Source: Hexactinellida sp. DTS-2022
Taxonomy: Eukaryota > Porifera > Hexactinellida
Length of the DNA stretch: 64,000 nucleotides
Direction of reading: 5' to 3'
Assembly (NCBI GenBank): GCA_028753945.1
Contig: JAPNXP010000013.1
Location: forward strand, 3,782,001-3,846,000
In this document: piece by piece, positions 45,430 through 58,958 of the stretch
How positions within the stretch are numbered: position 1 is the stretch's first letter
How the letters are laid out: each line of letters opens with the position of its first letter
Made by a program: the position numbers and the translations under genes
The notes under the pieces: generated by a model
The model's database searches: none
The model's input: the letters and a program-made list of their open reading frames with translations, nothing else
Told to the model about the DNA's origin: nothing

Positions 45430-46625
45430 TTTTCCTTCCGTATCCTCTCCACAGAACAGAGTTTAATTAACTAAGGGCCCAAAATCTCAGGATATGTGTC
45501 TCATGGGTTACAGATGTGCACCTGGGGTTACGATTTTTGATTAAACTTTTTTGGACACATTTTTGCACCTGTTTAATATTGAAACAGGAACAATAAATAG
45601 TGCGCGAATATTTAATTTATATGCATTCGATAGAGAATTAAATTCTACACCTTTTCACAGTGCACGAATTTTTAAATTGGGTTTCGTTTGTGCCACAATT
45701 GAGTTGCAAGTTTCCTTTGTTTACTAACACTTCAGTTCAATTGAAAGTGTTAAATCAGATTCTATTGTTTCAACTTGTGAAAATTATATTGATTCTACTT
45801 GTGAGATCGAGTAGGCTTCTATTTTCCAATTGAAAACTAAGATAATATATTTCATAACAACGACAGATTATGTGATTATATTTATTTCTGCTAGGAATAT
45901 TCTTGAACAATGGATAGATGACATATTTAATTCTAATTAATTCGCTCTGTGTTTAACGTATAAAGATGGTTCCAAATAGATTTTGGGATTATCGAGTGCG
46001 CTGAATTCAAATATGATAGTGAAATTCAATTTAAATTAATAATTATTGCAAATAATTGAACTTAATTTATTTTGATGTACATAATTTTGGTGTTAAATTA
46101 TTAATAGATTAATTAAATATTTATACTAATTATCTAAATTTCATTAATCTCAGAAATGATACAAGATAGAGAAAAACTTCCAATTTATCAATTGATCCTT
46201 ATGCCACGTAACACCTCTACAAATGGGTCTTGACACCTTGAGGTGATGATGACATCGTCAAAAAAATGTGTTTTTACAATTTTGTGAATTATATATTTCG
46301 AATGGGTTGGTTGGATTTGGGTGATCACCCAACACGCACATAAAAAATGCTGACTCATCACTTAATATATTCTACTGAAACTTGAATATCTCTCAAATGA
46401 AGTGAGCTAAATAGAAACTTCCACCACTCTAAGGGTCGTTGCCTTCCGAAACACCTTTCTGAAATAATTTAACACCTTTAGAGTGATGATGACTTGGCGA
46501 AAAAAAATCCAAAATTGCAGCTGTGCCACAAGCATGTTCCTTTGGAGGCACTATCAATAAACAACCAACAAAATATAGTGCTACCAATGGACATGCGTCC
46601 GCACAGGCTGCAATTTTGGATTTTT
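45430..46625. repeat. Array unit 1
   Basis: Head TTCCGTATCCTCTCCAC, then the GGGTTACAGATGTGCACCTG block; terminal hairpin 46502-46625. Confidence 0.8.
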
Positions 46626-46646
46626 ATTATTATTATTATTATTATT

Positions 46647-48070
46647 TTTTCTCCGTAGACGGTGCCCTGGCCTGAGCTTTATAGTTGATGGGCTGAAACT
46701 TGGCATGTAGGTGCGTATGGACCGTCTAATTTGCACCTGGGGTTACGATTTTTGATTAACGAATTTTTGACACATCTTTAACACCTTTCAAAATTTGTCT
46801 GGTCCATAACTCAAAATATGTTTTACTAAACCCCCAAATTTTATTTCACATTTGGATTCACCATAAAATTCTGCGTCTGATGGGAGAGGAATATTTTCAA
46901 AAATATGTTTAATTTCTGCCATAAATGGGATTGAAATTTCTTTGTTTACTCACACTTCAATTTCAGTAAAAGTGTTAAATCTAATTCTATTGTTTCAACT
47001 TGTAATAATTATATTGATTTAACTTGTTAAATCTTACTCTATTGTTTCAACTTGAGATAAATATATTGATTCAACTTATAAATTCCAGCTGGCTTCTATT
47101 TAATTGTAGTATTACTATACAATGGATTAAATAAAATATAATGATATAAGGAATTTGTTGACTAAACTCAAATCACCGTGGATAACATTGCTAAAATAAA
47201 TAACTAATAATTTAATTTATTATCAATAAGTAATGAATGAATGGCATTAAACTAAAGATGGTTTATGATAGAACCATTAAGATTTTACATACCACAACAA
47301 CGACAGATTATGTGATTATATTTACTTCTGCGTTAATATTATTGCACTGTTAATATACTGACGTAATTAATTATAATTAATTCAGTCAGTATATGACTTA
47401 TATAGATGCTTCCAATTTGTTTATTAGGGGTTATCGAGTGTGCGGAATTGAAATTTGATGGACAAATTAATTTATTTATTATTTATGACAAAATAATTAA
47501 ACTTAATAAATATAAGTTGACATTGAAATTGGTGTTAAATTATTAATTTATTAATTAAATATTTATACTAATTAGGTAAATTTCATTAATCTCAGAGATG
47601 ATACAAGATAGAAACAAACTTTCAATTTATCAATTGGTCCTTATGGCACGTGCCACCTATACAAGTGGGTCTTGACACCTTGAGGTGATGATGACATCGT
47701 TAAAAAAATGTGTTTTTACAATTTTGTTAATTCGATATTAAAAATGGGTTAGTTCATGTTGGGTGATGACCCAACACTCACATAAAAAATGCTGAGTCAT
47801 CAGTTGTTATATTCTACTCAAACTTGAATATCGCTAAAAGGAAGTGAACTAAAACGAAACTTCCACCACTCTAAGGGTCGATGCCTTCTGTAACACCTTT
47901 TTGAAATGATTTAACACCTTTATAGTGATGATGACTTGGCGGAAAAAAAATCCAAAATTGCATCCTGTGCCGACAGCATGTTCCATTGGAGGCACTATCA
48001 ATAAACCACCAACAAAATATAGTGCCACCCAAGGAACATGCGTCGGCACAGGATGCAATTTTGGATTTTA
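46647..48070. repeat. Array unit 2
   Basis: Head TTCTCCGTAGACGGTGCCC, then GGGCTGAAACTTGGCATG; hairpin 47943-48070. Confidence 0.8.
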
Positions 48071-48078
48071 TTATTATT

Positions 48079-48132
48079 ACTGTGCCGACTATACTATAGT
48101 ATAGTGGCCCAGTATTGGTCTTAGTGCTTTGG
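48079..48132. repeat. 54-bp palindrome-bearing element
   Basis: Sits between the hairpin of unit 2 and the head of unit 3, flanked by TTATTATT runs. Confidence 0.88.
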
Positions 48133-48151
48133 TTATTATTATTATTATTAT

Positions 48152-49352
48152 TAGTCCGTATCCTCTACACACAACAGAGTTTAGTTAACTAGAAGCCCAA
48201 ATTTTTAGGATGGGTGTCTCATGGGTTACAGATGTGCACCTGGGGTTAAGATTTTTTATTAACAAATTTTTTACAAATTTTTAACACCTTTCAAAATTTG
48301 TCTGGTTCTTAACTCAAAAAATGTTATATTAAAGCCACAATTTTTTTGACCATTGGATTCACGATAAAATTCTGCGTCTGATGGGAAAAAATGCAAATTT
48401 TAGAATTGGTAATTCATGCCATAAATGGGGGTTGAAATTTCTTTGTTTACTAACACTTCAGATCAATTGAAAGTGTTAAATCTAATTATATTGTTTCAAC
48501 TTGTGATTATAATATTGATTCAACTTGTGAGATCGAGTAGGCTTCTATTTCCAATTGTAAACTAGGATTCTACATTCCATAACAAAGACAGATTATTTGA
48601 TTATATTTATTTCTGCTTAGAATATTCTTGAACAATGGATACATGAAATATTTAATTCTAATTAATTCGCTCTGTGTTTAACGTATAGAGATGGTTCCAA
48701 ATAGATTATTGGGGTTATAGAGTGCGTTGAATTCAAATATAATAGTGAAATTCAATTTAGATTAATAATTATTGCAAATAATTGAACTTAATTTATTTTG
48801 ATGTACATAATATTGGTGTTAAATTATAAATAGATTAATTAAATATTTATACTAATTATCTAAATTTCATTAATCTCAGAAATGATATAAGATAGAAACA
48901 AACTTTAAATTTATCAATTGGTCCTTATGGCACGTACCACCTATACAAGTAAATCTTGACACCTTGAGTTGATGATGACATCGTCAAAAAAATGTATTTT
49001 TACAATTTTGTGAATTAAATAATTCGCATGGGTTGGTTGGAGTTGGGTGATCACCCAACATGCACATAAAAAATGTTGACTCATCACTTATTATATTCTA
49101 CTGAAACTTGAATATCTCTCAAATGAAGTGAGCTAAAACGAAACTTCAAACTCACTAAGGGTCGTTGCCTTTTGAATCACTTTTCTGAAATAGTTTAACA
49201 CCTTCATAGTGATGATGACATGGCGAAAAAAATCCAAAATTGCAGCCTGTGCCGACAGCATGTTCCATTGGAGGCACTATCAATAAACCACCACCAAAAT
49301 ATAGTGCCACCAAAGGAACATGCGTCGGCACAGCTGCAATTTTGGATTTTTT
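48152..49352. repeat. Array unit 3
   Basis: Head GTCCGTATCCTCTACAC, same subtype as unit 1; hairpin 49225-49352. Confidence 0.8.
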
Positions 49353-49376
49353 TTATTATTTTTATTTCTCCGTAGC

Positions 49377-50785
49377 AAGTGCCCTGGCCACACCTGTATA
49401 CATACATAGAGGGCTGAAACTTGGCATGTAGGTTCGGAGTCGAAGTCTAATTTGCACCTGGGGTTACGATTTTTGATTAACAAATTTTGGACACATCTTT
49501 AACACCTTTCAAAATTTGTCTGGTCCATAACTAAAAAGATGTTTTACTAAACCCCCAAATTTTATTTCATATTTGGATTCACCATAAAATTCTGCGTCTG
49601 ATGGGAGAAGAAACTTTTCAATAAAGGGGTCAATTTCTGCCATAAATGGGGGTTGAAATTTCTTTGTTTACTCACACTTCAATTTCAGTAAAAGTGTTAA
49701 ATCTAATTCCATTGTTTCAACTTGTAATAATTATATTGATTTAACTTGTTAAATCCTACTCTAGTGATTCAACTTGCGATAATTATATTGATTCAACTTA
49801 TAAATTCCAGCTGGCTTCTATTTAATTGTAGCATTACTATACAATGGATTAAATTAAATTAATTTATATAAGGAATTTGTTGACTCAACTCAACCAACCA
49901 TGGATAACATTGCTAAAATAAATTACTAATAATATAATTTATTATCAATACATAATGAATGAATGGCATTAAACTAAAGATGGTTTATGATAGAACCGTT
50001 AAGATTTTACATTCCACAACAACGACAGATTAAGTGATTATATTTATTTCAGCGAGAATATTCTTGCACAATTAATGACTGACTTAATTAATTATAATTT
50101 ATTCATTTTGTATTTAACTTATAGACGGTTCCAAATAGATTATTGGGGTTATCGAGTGCGTGGAATTCAAATATTATAGTGAAATTCAATTTAAATTAAT
50201 AATAATTGCAAATAATTGAACTTAATTTATTTTGCTGTATATAATAATGGTGTTAAATAATAAATAAATAAATTAAATATTTATACTAATTAGATAAATT
50301 TCATTAATCTCAGAGATGATACAAGATAGAAACAAACTTTCAATTTATCAATTGGTCCTTATGCCAGGTACCACCTATACAAGTGGGTCTTGACACCTTG
50401 AGGTGATTATGACATCGTCAAAAAAATGTATTTTTACAATTTTGTTAATTCGATATTTAAAATGGGTTAGTTGATGTTGGGTGATGACCCAACACTCACA
50501 TACAAAATGCTGAGTCATCAGCTATTATATTCTACTCAAACTTGAATATCTCTAAAATTATATGAACTAAATGGAAACTTCCACTACTCTAAGGGTCGAT
50601 GCCTTCTGTAACACCTTTTTGAAATAATTTAACACCTTCATAGTGATGAAGACATGGCGAAAAAAAAACCAAATTGCAGCCTGCGCCGACAGCATGTTCT
50701 TTTGGAGGCACTATCAATAACCCACCAACAAAATATAGTGCCACCAAAGGAACATGCGTCGGCACAGCTGCAATTTTGGATTTTT
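49377..50785. repeat. Array unit 4
   Basis: Head TCTCCGTAGCAAGTGCCC, subtype of unit 2; hairpin 50659-50785. Confidence 0.8.
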
Positions 50786-51607
50786 TTTGCCCTGGCCTGA
50801 GCTTTATAGTTGATGGGCTGAAACTTGGCATGTAGGTGCGATGGGACCGTCTAATTTGCACCTGGGGTTACGATTTTTGATTAACAAATTTTTGACACAT
50901 CTTTAACACCTTTCAAAATTTGTCTGGTCCATAACACAAAATATGTTTTACTAAACCCCAAAATTTTATTTCACATTTGGATTCACCATAAAATTCTGCG
51001 TCTGATGGGAGAAGAAAACTTTCAATAAAGAGTTTTATTTCTGCCATAAATGGGGGTTGAAATTTCTTTGTTTACTCACACTTCAGTTTCAGTATAACTG
51101 TTAAATCTAATTCCATTGTTTCAACTTGTAATAATTATATTGATTTAACTTGTTAAATCTTACTCTATTGATTCAACTTGCGATAATTTAATTGATTTAA
51201 CTTATAAATTGCAGCTGGCTTCTATTTAATTTACCATACAATGGATTAAATAAAATAATATAATATAAGGAATTTGTTGACTTAATTCAACTCAACCGTG
51301 GATAACAATGCTAATATACATAACTAATAATATAATTTATTATCAATACATAATGAATGAATGGCATCAAACTCAAGATGGTTTAAGATAGAAACAAACT
51401 TCAAGTTTATCTACCGTTCCTTGTGACCCGGACCAATTGACAAATGCTTCTTCACACCTTGGGCGTTGATGACTTGGCGAAAAAAAATCCAAAATTGCAG
51501 CCTGTGCCGACAGCATGTTCCTTTGGAGGCACTATCAATAAACAACCAACAAAATATAGTGCCACCAAAGGAACACGCGTCGGCACAGGGTGCAATTTTG
51601 GATTTTT
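50786..51607. repeat. Array unit 5, head-truncated and short
   Basis: Starts directly at GCCCTGGCCTGAGC after the T run, lacking TCTCCGT. The body is shortened to about 820 bp; hairpin 51480-51607. Confidence 0.75.
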
Positions 51608-51610
51608 ATT

Positions 51611-52447
51611 TCTCCGCAGCAGGTGCCCTGGCCACACCTGTATACATTGAGGGCTGAAACTTGGCATGTAGTTGCGGAGGGACCGTCTAATTTGCACCTG
51701 GGGTTACGAATTTTTATTAAGAAAATTTTGACACCTCTTTAACACCTTTCAAAATTTGTCTGGTCCATAACTCAAAATATGTTTTAATAAACCCCAAAAT
51801 TTTATTTCATATTTAGATTCATCTTAAAATTCTGCTTCTGATGGGAGAAGAAAATTTGTTAAAATTGGTTTATTTTCTGCCATAAATGGAGGTTGAAATT
51901 CCTTTGTTTACTCAACACTTCAATTTCAATAAAACTGTGAAATCTAATTCCATTGTTTCAACTTGTAATAATTGTATTGATTAACTTGTTAAATCTTTCA
52001 CTATTGTTTCAACTTGCGATAATTAAATTGATTCAACTTATAAATTCCAGCTGGCTTCTATTTAATTGTAGTATTACTATACAATGGATTAAATAAAATA
52101 TAATAATATAAGGAATTTGTTGACTCAACTCAAATCACCGTGGATAACATTGATAAAATAAATAACTAATAATATAATTTATTATCAATTCATAATGAAT
52201 GAATGGCATTAAACTCAAGATGGTTTATGATAGAAACAAACTTCAAATATATCTACCGTTCCTTGTGACTCGGACCAAATAACAAATGGTTCTTCACACC
52301 TTGGGCGTTGTTGACTTGGCGAAAAAAATCCAAAATTGCAGCCTGTGCGACAGCATGTTCCTTTGGAGGCACTATCAATAAACCACCATCAAAATATAGT
52401 GCCACCAAAGGAACATGCGTCGGCACAGGCTGCAATTTTGGATTTTT
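51611..52447. repeat. Array unit 6, short
   Basis: Head TCTCCGCAGCAGGTGCCC; body shortened as in unit 5; hairpin 52322-52447. Confidence 0.75.
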
Positions 52448-52501
52448 ACTGTGCCGACTATACTATAGTATAGTGGCCCAGTATTGGTCTTAGTGCTTTG
52501 G
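52448..52501. repeat. 54-bp palindrome-bearing element
   Basis: Directly follows the unit 6 hairpin. Tail TTGGTCTTAGTGCTTTGG. Confidence 0.88.
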
Positions 52502-52513
52502 TTGTTTTTTTTT

Positions 52514-52841
52514 TCTCCGTGTCGCCTCCCCAGGCTAAACCATTAGTGCTAGAGCTCTGAGATTTTCAGGATAGGTGTCTGGTTGTTGATTAATGTGCAC
52601 TTTGTGGCCTGATTTTTCAATTTCGACTTGGGAAAATTTTTACCGGACTTTTAGCTTTTTTTGTCCCATAAGAAAATAAAAGCAATAACAAGAAAAAATT
52701 TCGAATCATTAGTATCAGAAAAGTATTTTGCAACTGATAGCTCTTCACGATTTTTTAATCCGTCCTCATTTTCCTGAGAATTAGGCTCAAAGTTGCCACA
52801 ATTCACCCTTAACTTTCTAAAATCGTAAATTCATTAATATT
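52514..52841. repeat. Array unit 7, 3'-truncated
   Basis: Head TCTCCGTGTCGCCTCCCC, third head subtype. Breaks off after TAAATTCATTAATATT, where the next 54-bp element begins. No hairpin. Confidence 0.75.
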
Positions 52842-52957
52842 ACTGTGCCGACTATACTATAGTATAGTGGCCCAGTATTGGTCTTAGTGCTTTGGTTTTT
52901 TTTACTGTGCCGACTATACTATAGTATAGTGGCCCAGTATTGGTCTTAGTGCCTTGG
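52842..52957. repeat. Two 54-bp palindrome-bearing elements
   Basis: Copies at 52842-52895 and 52904-52957, separated by a T run, sitting inside the body sequence of unit 7. Confidence 0.88.
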
Positions 52958-52978
52958 ATGTTTTTTTGTTTTTTTTTT

Positions 52979-54391
52979 TCTCCGTGTCGCCTCCCCAGGC
53001 TAAACCATAAGTGCTAGAGCTCTGAGATTTTCAGAATAGGTGTCTGGTTGTTGATTAATGTGCACTTCGTGGCCTGATTTTTCAATTTCGACTTGTGAAA
53101 TTTTTTAACGGGACTTTTAGCTTTTTTTGTCCCAAAGAGAAATAAATGCAATAACAAGAAAATTTTTAGAATCATTAGTATCAGAAAAGTATTTTGCAAC
53201 TGATAGCTCTTCACGATTTTTTTAATCCGTCCTCATTTTCCTGAGAATTAGGCTCAAAGTTGCCACAATTGACCCTTAACTTTCTAAAATCGTAAATTCA
53301 TTAATATTCAATTATGCAATTATTTCGTGGTTTCGATGAATAACTACTATTTAATATTTATGAATAATTCAATTAGATTCAGTGTTATTTCGATTCAAGT
53401 TATTGTTGATATTATAATCACAATAAAGAATTCTAGTATATATGAATAACTAATTTACATTCAATAGCTATTACTATACAAATCTATTTCTGATATCATA
53501 GTTACAATAATTTATTCTATTTATATGAATAATTCAATTTGATTCATTAGTATATAAATCGATTTCTAATACAATAGTTGTATTAAAGTTTTCTCCTATA
53601 TGAAAATTCAATTTCACTCAACAGTTATTCAATTTCAGAACGATTTCTGATATTCAAACAATGGATTAATGAGATGGGATATCTATTTGTATAAATATTT
53701 GTCTATTTGTGTGCTTGGTGCCCGATATGTATTAGAGTGTAAGGGGGGGGGGTTTATAAAGCATTTACGTATAATGGAAATATAAACTTAATCCCATATG
53801 TCATTCAAAGTAAGCGAGTATGCTGATTTCAATTTTAAAACGATGACTGATATACAAACAATGGATTAATGAAATGGAATATCTATTAAATGACTATTCG
53901 TCTGTGTGCGTGTTTGGTGGTCGAATTGTATTAGAGTGATAGGGGGTTATAATAGGAATATAAACTAGATCCCTTTTGTCATTCGAAGTAAACAAGTATG
54001 CTGATTTCCAATTTTAAACAGTATATTAATATTCAATGGATTAAAGCAAATTAAATTAAATTGGAAATTTGTTTACTTAACTCAACTCAACTCACATTGC
54101 TAAAATAATTAACTATTTATATCATTTATTATCTATACATAATGAATGAATGGCATTAAACCCAAGATGGTTCAAGATAGAAATAATTTAAAATCAACAA
54201 TGGTTCCTTTGTCCCGTACAACTTGTTAAATGAGACTAAACACTATGAGGTGTTCATGACATGGCGAAAAAAATCCAAAATTGCAGCTGTGCCACAAGCG
54301 TGTTCCTTTGGAGGCACTATCAATAAACCACCACCAAAATATAGTGCCACAAAAGGAACATGCGTCGGCACAGCTGCAATTTTGGATTTTT
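52979..54391. repeat. Array unit 8
   Basis: Head TCTCCGTGTCGCC; body with a G-run near 53742; hairpin 54266-54391. Nearly identical to unit 9. Confidence 0.85.
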
Positions 54392-54445
54392 ACTGTGCCG
54401 ACTATACTATGGTATAGTGGCCCAGTATTGGTCTTAGTGCCTTGG
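54392..54445. repeat. 54-bp palindrome-bearing element
   Basis: Between units 8 and 9. One base of the palindrome is changed (ACTATACTATGGTATAGT). Confidence 0.88.
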
Positions 54446-54462
54446 ATTTTTTTTTATTTATT

Positions 54463-55877
54463 TCTCCGTGTCGCCTCCCCAGGCTAAACCATAAGTGCTA
54501 GAGCTCTGAGATTTTCAGGATAGGTGTCTGGTTGTTGATTAATGTGCACTTCGTGGCCTGATTTTTCAATTTCGACTTGGGAAAATTTTTAACGGGACTT
54601 TTAGCTTTTTTTGTCCCACAAGAAAATAAATGCAATAACAAGAAAATTTTTAGCATCATTAGTATCAGAAAAGTATTTTGCAACTGATACCTCTTCACGA
54701 TCTTTTTAATCCGTCCTCATTTTCCTGAGAATTAGGCTCAAAGTTGCCACAATTGACCCTTAACTTTCTAAAATCGTAAATTCATTAATATTCAATTATG
54801 CAATTATTTCGTGGTTTCGATGAATAACTACTATTTAATATTTATGAATAATTCAATTAGATTCAGTGTTATTTCGATTCAAGTTATTGTTGATATTATA
54901 ATCACAATAAAGAATTCTAGTATATATGAATAACTAATTTACATTCAATAGCTATTACTATACAAATCTATTTCTGATATCATAGTTACAATAATTTATT
55001 CTATTTATATGAATAATTCAATTTGATTCATTAGTATATAAATCGATTTCTAATACAATAGTTGTATTAAAGTTTTCTCCTATATGAAAATTCAATTTCA
55101 CTCAACAGTTATTCAATTTCAGAACGATTTCTGATATTCAAACAATGGATTAATGAGATGGGATATCTATTTGTATAAATATTTGTCTATTTGTGTGCTT
55201 GGTGCCCGATATGTATTAGAGTGTAAGGGGGGGGGGTTTATAAAGCATTTACGTATAATGGAAATATAAACTTAATCCCATATGTCATTCAAAGTAAGCG
55301 AGTATGCTGATTTCAATTTTAAAACGATGACTGATATACAAACAATGGATTAATGAAATGGAATATCTATTAAATGACTATTCGTCTGTGTGCGTGTTTG
55401 GTGGTCGAATTGTATTAGAGTGATAGGGGGTTATAATAGGAATATAAACTAGATCCCTTTTGTCATTCGAAGTAAACAAGTATGCTGATTTCCAATTTTA
55501 AACAGTATATTAATATTCAATGGATTAAAGCAAATTAAATTAAATTGGAAATTTGTTTACTTAACTCAACTCAACTCACATTGCTAAAATAATTAACTAT
55601 TTATATCATTTATTATCTATACATAATGAATGAATGGCATTAAACCCAAGATGGTTCAAGATAGAAATAATTTAAAATCAACAATGGTTCCTTTGTCCCG
55701 TACAACTTGTTAAATGAGACTAAACACTATGAGGTGTTCATGACATGGCGAAAAAAATCCAAAATTGCAGCTGTGCCACAAGCGTGTTCCTTTGGAGGCA
55801 CTATCAATAAACCACCACCAAAATATAGTGCCACAAAAGGAACATGCGTCGGCACAGCTGCAATTTTGGATTTTTTT
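54463..55877. repeat. Array unit 9
   Basis: Head TCTCCGTGTCGCC; hairpin 55751-55877. From about 54723 to 55875 I see almost no difference from unit 8. Confidence 0.85.
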
Positions 55878-55884
55878 TTTGTTT

Positions 55885-57322
55885 TCTCCGTGTCGCCTCC
55901 CCAGGCTAAACCATAAGTGCTAGAGCTCTGAGATTTTCAGAATAGGTGTCTGGTTGTTGATTAATGTGCACTTCGTGGCCTGATTTTTCAATTTCGACTT
56001 GAGAAATTTTTTAACGGGACTTTTAGCTTTTTTGTCCCACAAGAAAATAAATGCAATAACAAGAAAATTTTTAGAATCATTAGTATCAGAAAAGTATTTT
56101 GCAACTGATAGCTCTTCACGATCTTTTTAATCCGTCCTCATTTTCCTGAGAATTAGGCTCAAAGTTGCCACAATTCACCCTTAACTTTCTAAAATCGTAA
56201 ATTCATTAATATTCAATTATGCAATTATTTCGTGGTTTCGATGAATAACTACTATTTAATATTTATGAATAATTCAATTAGATTCAGTGTTATTTCGATT
56301 CAAGTTATTGTTGATATTATAATCACAATAAAGAATTCTAGTATATATGAATAACTAATTTACATTCAATAGCTATTACTATACAAATCTATTTCTGATA
56401 TCAAAGTTACAATAAGTTATTATATTGTAAATGAATAATTCAATTTGATTCAATAGCTGCTACTATATAAAGCAATTTCTAATACTAGTTGTATTGAAGT
56501 TTTTTCCTATATGAAAATTCATTTTCACTCAACAATTATTCAATTTGAGAACGATTTCTGATATTCAAACAATGGATTAATGAGATGGAATATCAATTTG
56601 TATAAATATTTTTCTATGTGTGTGCTTGGTGCCCGAAATATATCAGAGTGTAAGGGGGGGGTTTATATCGCATTTATAATGGAAATATAAACTTAATCCC
56701 ATATGTCATTCAAAGTAAGCGAGTATGCTGATTTCAATTTTAAAAAGATGACTGATATACAAACAATGGATTAATGAAATTGAATATCTATTAAATGAGT
56801 ATTCGACTGTGTACGTGTTTGGTGCCCGAATTGTATTAGAGTGATAGGGGGTTATAATGGGAATATAAACTTAATCCCTTTTGTATTCGAAGTAAACAAG
56901 TATGCTGATTTCCAATTTTTAACAGTGTATTAATATTCAATGGATTAAAGCAAATTAAATTAAATTGGGAATTTATTTACTTAACTCAACTCACAGTGGA
57001 TAACATTGCTAAAATAATTAACTAAATAATATAATTTATTATCAATACATAATGAATGAATAGCATTAAACTCAAGATGGTTCTAGATAGAAATACACTT
57101 CAAATTCAACAATCGTTCCTTTGTCCCGTAACAACTTGTTAAATGAGTCTCAACACCATGAGGCTCAACACCATGAGGCGTTCATGACATGGTGAAAAAA
57201 AAAATCCAAAATTGCAGCTGTGCGACAGAATGTTCCATTGGAGGCACTATCAATAGACCACCACCAAAATATAGTGCCACCAAAGGAACATGCGTCGGCA
57301 CAGGCTGCAATTTTGGATTTTT
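55885..57322. repeat. Array unit 10
   Basis: Same head subtype; several percent diverged from units 8 and 9. Hairpin 57195-57322. Small local duplication CAACACCATGAGG at about 57149-57178. Confidence 0.82.
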
Positions 57323-57327
57323 TTTTT

Positions 57328-58958
57328 TCTCCGTGTCGCCTCCTCAGGCTAAACCATAAGTGCTAGAGCTCTGAGATTTTCAGGATAGGTGTCTGGTTGT
57401 TGATTAATGTGCACTTTGTGGCCTGATTTTTCAATTTCGACTTGGGAAAATTTTTAACGGACTTTTAGCTTTTTTTGTCCCATAAGAAAATAAAAGCAAT
57501 AACAAGAAAAAATTTCGAATCATTAGTATTAGAAAAGTATTTTGCAACTGATAGCTCTTCACGATTTTTTTTAATCCGTCCTTATTTTCCTGAGAATTAG
57601 GCTCAAAGTTGCCACAATTCACCCTTAACTTTCTAAAATCGTAAATTCATTAATATTCAATTATGCAATTATTTCGTGGTTTCGATGAATAACTACTATT
57701 TAATATTTATGAATAATTCAATTAGATTCAGTGTTATTTCGATTCAAGTTATTGTTGATATCATAATTACAATAAAGAATTCTTGTATATATGAATAGTT
57801 AATTTACATTCAATAGCTATTACTATACAAATCAATTTCTGATATCATACTTACAATAAAGTATTATATTGTAAATGAATAATTCAATTTGATTCAATAG
57901 CTGCTACTATATAAATCGATTTCTAATACATAGTTGTGTTAAAGTTTTCTCCTATATGAAAATTCAATTTCACTCAACAGTTATTCAATTTAAGAACGAT
58001 TTCTGATATTCAAACAATGGATTAATGAGATGGAATATCTATTTGTATAAATATTTGTCTATGTGTGTGCATGGTGCCCGAAATGTATTAGAATGTACGG
58101 GGGGTTTATAACTCATTTATTTCAAGTTGTAATAATTATATCGATTCAACTTGTGAGATCGAGTAGGCTTCGATTTTCTAATTGAAAATTATTATTATAT
58201 ATTCCATAACAACGACAAATTATGTGAATTATTTCCTTCTTCAAGAATACTCTTAAACAATATTAATATACTGACGTAATTAATTATAATTAACTCAGTC
58301 TATAATTGACATAATATTATATAGATGCTTCAAATTTGTTTATTAGGGATTATCGAGTGTGCGGAATTGAAATTTGGTTCCAAATTAATTTACTTAGTAA
58401 ATTCAAGTTTACATTGCAATTGGTGTTAAATTATTAACAATATTTATAAATATTTATACTAATTTGCTAAATGGCATTAATCTCAGAGATGATGCAAGAT
58501 AGAAACAAACTTACAATTTATCAATTGATCCTTATGCCACATAAAACCTCTACAAATGTGACTTGACACCTTGAGGTGATGATGACATCGTTAAAAAAAT
58601 GTGTTTTTACAATTTTGGTAATTATATATTCGAATGGGTTGGTTGGTGGTGGGTGATCACCCAACACGCACATAAAAAATGCTGAGTCATCGCCTCTTTT
58701 TTTCTACTGAAAATTGGGTATCTTTTAAATGAAGTGAGCTAAAATGAAACTTCCAACTCACTAAGGGTCGTTACATCCCGAAACACCTTTCTGAATTAAT
58801 TTAACACCTTCATAGTGATGATGACATGTCGAAAAAAAATCCAAAATTGCAGCTGTGCAGACAGCATGTTCCATTGGAGGCACTATTAATAAACCACCAC
58901 CAAAATATAGTGCCACGCAAGGAACATGCGTCGGCACAGGCTGCAATTTTGGATTTTT
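57328..58958. repeat. Array unit 11, chimeric
   Basis: Head and first half like unit 10. After about 58120 it switches to the body type of units 1-4 (GTGAGATCGAGTAGGCTTC). Hairpin 58832-58958. Confidence 0.78.
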
